This document shows, piece after piece, positions 58,000-64,000 of a stretch of 64,000 nt of DNA. The translations under genes were made by a program, and so were the position numbers. The stretch is from Latrodectus hesperus (taxonomy: Eukaryota; Arthropoda; Arachnida; Araneae; Theridiidae). Position 1 is the stretch's first letter. The number at the start of each line of letters is the position of its first letter. The notes below the pieces were generated by a model that made no database searches, was not told the DNA's origin, and saw only the letters and a program-made list of their open reading frames with translations. The stretch lies in NCBI GenBank assembly GCA_037975125.1, contig CM075862.1:61542779-61606778 (forward strand), read 5' to 3'.

Positions 58000-59689
58000 T
58001 CTAAATTTAAATGTTACATATTTAATAAAAAAATGTAAAATTAAAAAAAAATCATCTGAAAATGTATGTAATAAATATTAATTAAGTAGAGATTTATTGC
58101 ACTGAATTCTCCTCGAATGAGGTTTCTCACATTTCCAAGGATTTTTAAAAGGAAACTTTATTATAGTAATAAATAATTCATAATAGTAAAATATTTTATT
58201 CATCAAATACATTAAAATAAGTAGAGGAAATATTTTTGCATTCAAGTGTTAAAATTTTGACGCGCTCTCGTGAAAAAGCAGACGTTTTAAATCACTTTTA
58301 GAATCTGAAAAGCTGTCTCAGTACACCTACTCTAATAAAATGAACCAAAAAATAAATCTCTAACGCATGTCATTTCGAAATAAATATGTGGTGTATGAAG
58401 TTATATATGCTTCACAATAAATTCATAAAAATATCGTGTTTGAATTTTTGCTCAACATTTAACATTAAAGGAATTTTTAAGGGACAACATTTTCTACAAA
58501 ATACTATCCAAAATGTATGTAATATGTATTTTTGAAAAATATGCATACTTTGACAGATCCGTGTTATTTAAATAAGAATTTTACTTGTCACTATGTAATT
58601 TTTTTTCTTTTCTTGTTTAAAATTGGCAAGGAAATAAATCAAGTGACAATACCGCTAGTAAATAAATATCAGGTGTGAAATAAATATTATAAATTTTAAC
58701 CATTTCATAGCTTCATTCATTTATTCTCGAACGCATAAACTGGGAAATATTCCTAAATTAAATGTATTCCATTCAAAATAATGCTTATTGTAAAAAAACT
58801 TATTTACTTTTTATTTGATAAATCTTTCGTCTACTTCAAAATATTAGAAATTAATTTCATCTGTTTAAAAATTAATATATTCATAAAAAGTTTTAGAAAT
58901 TCCTATTTTTATATTTATATGAATGAATTATCAAACAGTATTTGAAATCTAAAATTATTCTTTATATAAATAGTTTATGAAATAGAAATTTAGCTGAAAT
59001 AAAAATAATGAGAAATAAAGCTTTTGAAATTTAACGGAAATCAAATTGTGGAAACTGGCAATTCTTTTGGGAAATAAATGTAAGAAACACATATTGGAAT
59101 TAAATAATATATAGTATGCTTCAAAGATATAAATTCATAGTTAAAAAATAGCTATATTTAAAAGCCTATATGCAGCTTGATTTCATTGTTAAAATAATCG
59201 TCAGTTGCATAAAGATGAATCAAATATCTGAGATTTAAACTTAAAATTGGAAACTATAGGAACATTCTCGTCGGTGTATTAATTCATAAAACTTATTAAC
59301 AATAAACATAATGTATGCAGTAACTTATAAAGTATTTGATTTCGATAATTTCTAAATAACCAATAGATACACAAAAATAGAAAAGATAATGTACATCAAT
59401 AGATATAATGAAATATCAACATAAATATATTGTCATAGCTTTATCTTGTAGGTCCACTTTCTTGTTGTTTCCGTTTTATTTATTATCTAAATAACTATTG
59501 TTGTGTATGTGTATAGTTTGCAAATTCATTTGTGTTTGCCTATAATTTGCAAAATAAGGGAATTTATTTTATTTTATTACATTACTCCTAACATTCAGCT
59601 TTAAATTAACACTGGTTTACACCAATGATTCAATAACAGTGAAAGTTTGATATTGCTAAAGTTATTACCTACTTTGAAAGAATATCTCT
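58000..59689. other. A/T-rich non-coding stretch
   Basis: Nothing recognisable. Confidence 0.5.
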
Positions 59690-60450
59690 GTTAAAATATG
59701 TAATTATTTTAAGCAATTAAAAATCAATTTTCCCATAAAGAATTGCTTTCATAAGATAAAAATGAAAATTCTCTGTTCTTGGTATTAGTTTTATCAGTCA
59801 GGTCTTATTTGGGTATTTGGGCAACTTTTGCTATACTTAATTATAACATAAAATGAACGTTATGGTCAGTATTCATAAAAAAGATTATTTACAAATATTT
59901 CTTTCCGGTATTTTAATGAAATTTGATAATTTTTTGTAAAAAGTAGTTAAATATATGCACTTATGTTTTTCCATGCATTCTTATGCATACAAAATAAATA
60001 TATCACTCTTACCAAAAAATATTACTTTCATAAGATAAAAATTGAAAAGCCTCAATTCATGTAATCAGTTTTATTAATTATGACTTATTTGGATAGAGGA
60101 TGAAGCTTCTTACGAACTTTGGCTAGATTTTAGCTAAATTATAACATAAAATAATTGATATGATCAGTATTTGGAACAATAATCTTTACGCTTTTTTCCG
60201 GTATTTTTATGGAATTTGAAAATTTTTTTATGAAAAATTGTAAAATATGAATTTATTAACTATCTAATGCATATGTAAGCAAATAATCAATCTTATCAAA
60301 ACATATTGCTTTCATAAAATAAAAATTAAGGTGATATATATACTAGAGATTTTTTATAAGTAGTTCTTTCTGGAATTTTTATGGAATTTAATAAATGTTT
60401 TGTTAAAAAGAATCCAAAGAAATGTGAAATTATTCACTCTTTTATGAATT
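59690..60450 (+). repeat. Old tandem repeat, ~280-bp unit, three diverged copies
   Basis: TTGCTTTCATAAGATAAAAA and its variants recur at about 59742, 60021 and 60305. Each is followed, in the first two copies, by CAGTTTTAT, GACTTATTTGG or GTCTTATTTGG, TTATAACATAAAAT, GGTCAGTATT or GATCAGTATT, and TTTCCGGTATTTT. The third copy has lost part of its middle. Divergence is substantial. Confidence 0.65.
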
Positions 60451-61536
60451 TGTTGGCTAACTCCAAGAAAAAAGAACTAGGTGTTAAAAATAATCAAAAA
60501 TGATAATCCATTTTCCCCATTCATGTTTTTATATTCTTATGTGGATTTTAAACATTTGGAAGATTTTTGGTGATTTATTTAGAGCTCCTAAAAGCATTTA
60601 AGCATATTCTTCTACATAAATTACTACTGTAATATATCAAATGCACTTGTGTATGCATGTAAGAAAATGCATACAAAATTCATGCTTACATATTCATGTA
60701 ACAGCAGTCATGCATGCCTTTACATATAATTTATAAAATACTCCTTTCTCATCAATAAAAAATTAATTTCAAAAGATGTGTAATTAATTTAGAGTTTTTA
60801 AATGAATCACACTATAATAGTACAATCTTGGTAAAGCATTATTTGTAAGTATTAAAAATTTGCTTTTTGTATTTAACTCGTTTACGGCTCTGTTTCCGCT
60901 TTTGTTGATTAACTCAATTTCAAAATGTATTAAAGTATATGAGGAAGATTGTTTACATCTTTTATTTCAACTTATAAATATGAAATACATTATTCTCTGT
61001 AATATAAAATAACCAATATGAGGAATTAAACAATTGTATTAAAAAACTTATTACACACACAAAATGAATAATAAGATTGAAAACGGATGATGTATTACTT
61101 TAAAATCAAAGCTTACGATTCTTGGTTTACATGCAAAAAGAAATGTAACAAATATTTGAAGCACAAATATATGATAAGAAGTATAAACTGTGGATTAAAA
61201 TATTAATCCACATAAACTGAAGTTATAAAAAATTCTTATTATCAATTTATTGTCACTATTGCTAGTATATTTCCCCTTTTTAGTTTTTGGAAGTTTTTCA
61301 TATTTCTAGCATGTACATCTGTAAATATATTTATGAAAACTTTACTTCTGTAAGAAACTTACTCTTATCTCACAACTAAAAATGTTAACTTTTTTGGATA
61401 TATTTCATTATTTTTATATTTATTCTATGTTTTAAAAAATTTCATGCGATTATCAAATCATAAAAAAAGTCAGTTGCAGTTTTAAGAAACTTTTATTATA
61501 TGTTAGTGAAAATCATATAATAAAGCAGAATTCTTC
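60451..61536. other. A/T-rich non-coding stretch
   Basis: Nothing recognisable apart from short ATGCATAC-type inverted words near 60650-60710. Confidence 0.5.
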
Positions 61537-61941
61537 TTAGAAGAAATTGTTGTTGTTGTTACTTATGACACTTGGACAAGCCAAGCTCGCTATGCATTAG
61601 CGATGCAAATTTAAGTCAGTAGGGTGCGTCTTTCGTTTAATCAGAGCTAACCACGAAGGTGAAAGTACGACTTTAAATCCTCCAATAGATGGCACCACCA
61701 GAGGATCGACTCCCTCAATTTTGACATTGATCTGAAGGGGGAGGAAATTTTCTCCAGACCATTGCACCCATGGTAACTGCTCAATGACCGACCACAGGAC
61801 TTCCGACTGCACAGATTTAACGAGCACGTATATCTCATGTACTCGGAGGGTCTTTGAAGGCATCGGTAATTGAACCCCACCCTTCCGGATGGAAGGCCGA
61901 TGCCCTAACCACTAGGCTGCCTCGGTCCCTTAGAAGAAATT
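61537..61941 (-). mobile_element. Full-length tRNA-derived SINE with target-site duplication
   Basis: On the minus strand the body (61929 down to 61549, 381 bp) starts GGGACCGAGGCAGCC. An A box follows in TAGTGGTTAGGGCATCGG, then a B box in GGGGTTCAATTACC. The body ends in GTGTCATAAGTAACAACAAC repeats. TTAGAAGAAATT flanks it exactly at 61537-61548 and 61930-61941. It is the full-length reference for the fragments at 1-88 and 48313-48431. Open frames inside it are accidental. Confidence 0.9.
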
Positions 61942-62579
61942 AGTTACAATAACTTTATTTAAATTTATACGAATTGAAAGCAGAATATAAGTAGTAAATT
62001 TAAAGTGTTGTGTATCAAATTACAGCATACTGCAAGTTATTGATTATGTGTAATAATTTGTAAATAGATTTAAATACTAAAAAAATTGCATAATTCAGCT
62101 TTGGTCTCAAAAATTACAAACTTTCTGTGTATAAATACGTGTAAATAATTTTTTGACATATTATGAAATACCCGTGTAACTGCTGCATGCAAACGCAGTG
62201 ATTTCACTGATCCAAGTTTTTCACATATGCCTTATTCGGATGTACCTTTTAAAAGATTTCATAAACATTTGGCAAATTTCTTCTCGTAAAAAGGGCTTAT
62301 CATTGTTGTACATAATTGATTAATTTGTGATTTAAAGTATGTATTAATAATTATAGGTTCATCTAGGTTATTATAATACATTTCTTGACCCAAATTTTGA
62401 TATCCGATGTCGCTGACACAATCAGTCATCAGATGATTTTAAACCAGAACTAATTCTAACTAATTCAACTAATTTGGTACCCTTTATTCAACGAATTTGG
62501 TACCCTTCTTTTTACATTATGGCACTCGAGTAGAAAAATACATCTGTGTGTCTAATCTGCAACCTTCATAGAAGGATAG
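61942..62579. other. A/T-rich non-coding stretch
   Basis: A small direct repeat (AATTTGGTACCCTT, twice near 62472-62520) is the only structure noted. Confidence 0.5.
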
Positions 62580-62943
62580 CAACAGTTATAGATACATATA
62601 TAGCGGTGCAGGCGAGCGCCACACTGTACCATTAGGTTAACGTGTTTGGAATACTCCCCCATCACGAAGTGCCTCCTAACTTTGAACCACGGTCAGGTGA
62701 CAAGGTCACACCTGAGTTAGCACCCTCCTCTTTACATCCACGCCACACCAATGGAAGGATTTTGGACGTCACATATTAACGTAGACACGTTTCCAACCCA
62801 CGGAGCTCCAGTAACCCAATGAAAGAGAGTACGGCGTGGTCACCCTCCCAACCACTGCCCGCGGCAAATGATGCTTCACTTTGCTGAATTTGCGGGAAGC
62901 GGCGTGAAGCTACTGAGCCACTGAAGCTCAACAGTTATAGATA
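62580..62943 (-). mobile_element. G/C-rich SINE-like insertion with 15-bp target duplication
   Basis: A 334-bp G/C-rich body (62595-62928) is flanked by the exact 15-mer CAACAGTTATAGATA at 62580-62594 and 62929-62943. On the minus strand it begins GAGCTTCAGTGGCTCAGTAG, an A-box-like start. The position of a B box is occupied only by a weak GGTGACCACGCC. The remainder is unlike the other SINEs here. There is no reading frame of note. The duplication supports retroposition, while the family assignment is uncertain. Confidence 0.65.
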
Positions 62944-64000
62944 GCAGACTATCATGGCTCCTAGTGGTCATAATAATAAAACCAGTAAAAATAAAATCCA
63001 TGATTATCTGCTATTTTTAAGACCTCACTCAAATCTGAAAATACGTTCATTATAAGAATTCTCAATCAAACTATTTTATGTATGGGAAAAATCTGTAAAG
63101 CGAACTCATTAACATGAACACTCATTGGTACATCGAACCATAACAGAAAAGAATAATCAAGTTATTGCCGCTTAACCAAAACAGGCGTCCTTCGCTGGAG
63201 GCTATTTTAGCCCTTAATGAATTTCGTATGATTAAATCATGGAGATTCACTCAAATTCACTGATAAAATTGCTGTAAATATTGGTAAAATGATAACAATT
63301 TCGATATGCAATAAATATGCTTCTCATTTTATTGATTTAATCAATGAATTAATTCACATAAGATACTAGAGAAAGAGGAAGAGAACTTAATGCTTCTTTT
63401 AATTAAAAGATTTGGAATTTTTGTTCCACATTTAATGAAGATGAATGGCATATTATTTTTCCATGACTTTATCAAAATACTTATTTATAAATTTATATGT
63501 GAATGTTAAGTATGAAAAAAGACAATAAATAATAAGTAAAAATTATTCAATTTTTCTCAATAACTTAATTTATCAACATTTTCAGTAAAATTGCAAACTA
63601 ATTTTCACTTGAAGTGTAAAATTTACTTTATTGTTTTTTTTTTAATAATTTTAAAAAATGTTTGTAATTCTTTTTAATTTGTAATATGTTAGTTACAGAT
63701 CGAATAGGATTAGTTCTGATATATTAACTGAGTGAAACTCTATTTAAAATATAAAGTTTTTGAGCTAAAATGTTGAAATATTTTGAATACAAGGTTTTGA
63801 AATATGTAAAGGAGGACAATAGTAATAAAGAAAATTGTAGAAAATATTTGTTTTAATTTTGACTTAAAATAAATATTTAAATATTATTTTTTTAAAATAG
63901 TATTTCCATTTGTACTCAAAACATATTGCATCATTGCTTAGTAATTCAGTTTTTTTTAATGATTATATGCATAAAATTTTAATATTTAAAGTTTCTATTA
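62944..64000. other. A/T-rich non-coding stretch to the window end
   Basis: Nothing recognisable. Confidence 0.5.

Noticed and set aside
61597..61880. Minus-strand open frames of 77-88 codons
   Set aside because: They lie wholly within a SINE defined by exact target-site duplications.

Overview
This window is eukaryotic nuclear DNA: very A/T-rich, dominated by non-coding sequence, with long (TA)n and (CA)n microsatellites, tRNA-derived SINEs with target-site duplications, decayed non-LTR retrotransposons with RNase H domains, and relics of Tc1/mariner-type DNA transposons. The only convincing host gene is a neuropeptide precursor gene of the EFLamide type. Combining GSEFLamide and EFLGGPamide peptides points to a chelicerate, most likely a spider. 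That assignment is inference from the peptides and the repeat landscape.

The gene lies on the minus strand. An exon at 19130-19800 encodes ten GSEFLG copies, nine of them MGSEFLG, nearly all followed by KR and so expected to mature to MGSEFL-amide. About 8.7 kb further downstream in gene sense, an exon at 10095-10414 encodes six L/V-SEFLGGPG-KR copies, expected to mature to SEFLGGP-amides. Each exon begins with a good acceptor, in the same phase and with the same first two bases (AT). Each ends in its own stop codon followed by candidate AATAAA signals. The simplest reading is one gene with two alternative terminal exons on a shared signal-peptide exon, giving two precursors with different C-terminal amides. 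Two tandem paralogous genes remain possible. The signal-peptide exon was not found. A 61-nt exon-like segment at 13240-13300 has a strong donor and joins in frame to the EFLGGP exon, so that isoform may have its own upstream exon.

Repeats by region: 1-445 holds SINE and LINE tails. 2819-3308 holds mirror-image compound microsatellites. 3678-5534 holds two abutting TIR elements carrying the N- and C-terminal parts of a DUF4817-type transposase. 11086-11347 is a fold-back element around (TA)n. 22013-22610 is a Tc1 transposase tail with a 29-bp unit expanded 17 times. 27174-27850 is another Tc1 relic. 31823-32914 is an 11-copy ~100-bp satellite with alternating dimer structure. 36012-36277, 57678-57990, 61549-61929 and 62595-62928 are SINEs or SINE-like insertions. 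44985-46882 and 55150-55985 are LINE ORF2 relics. 53865-54575 is another copy of the second TIR element.

The remaining 70% or so is A/T-rich sequence in which I see no gene. It does hold several striking perfect inverted repeats at 39468-39518, 40312-40360 and 43407-43450.
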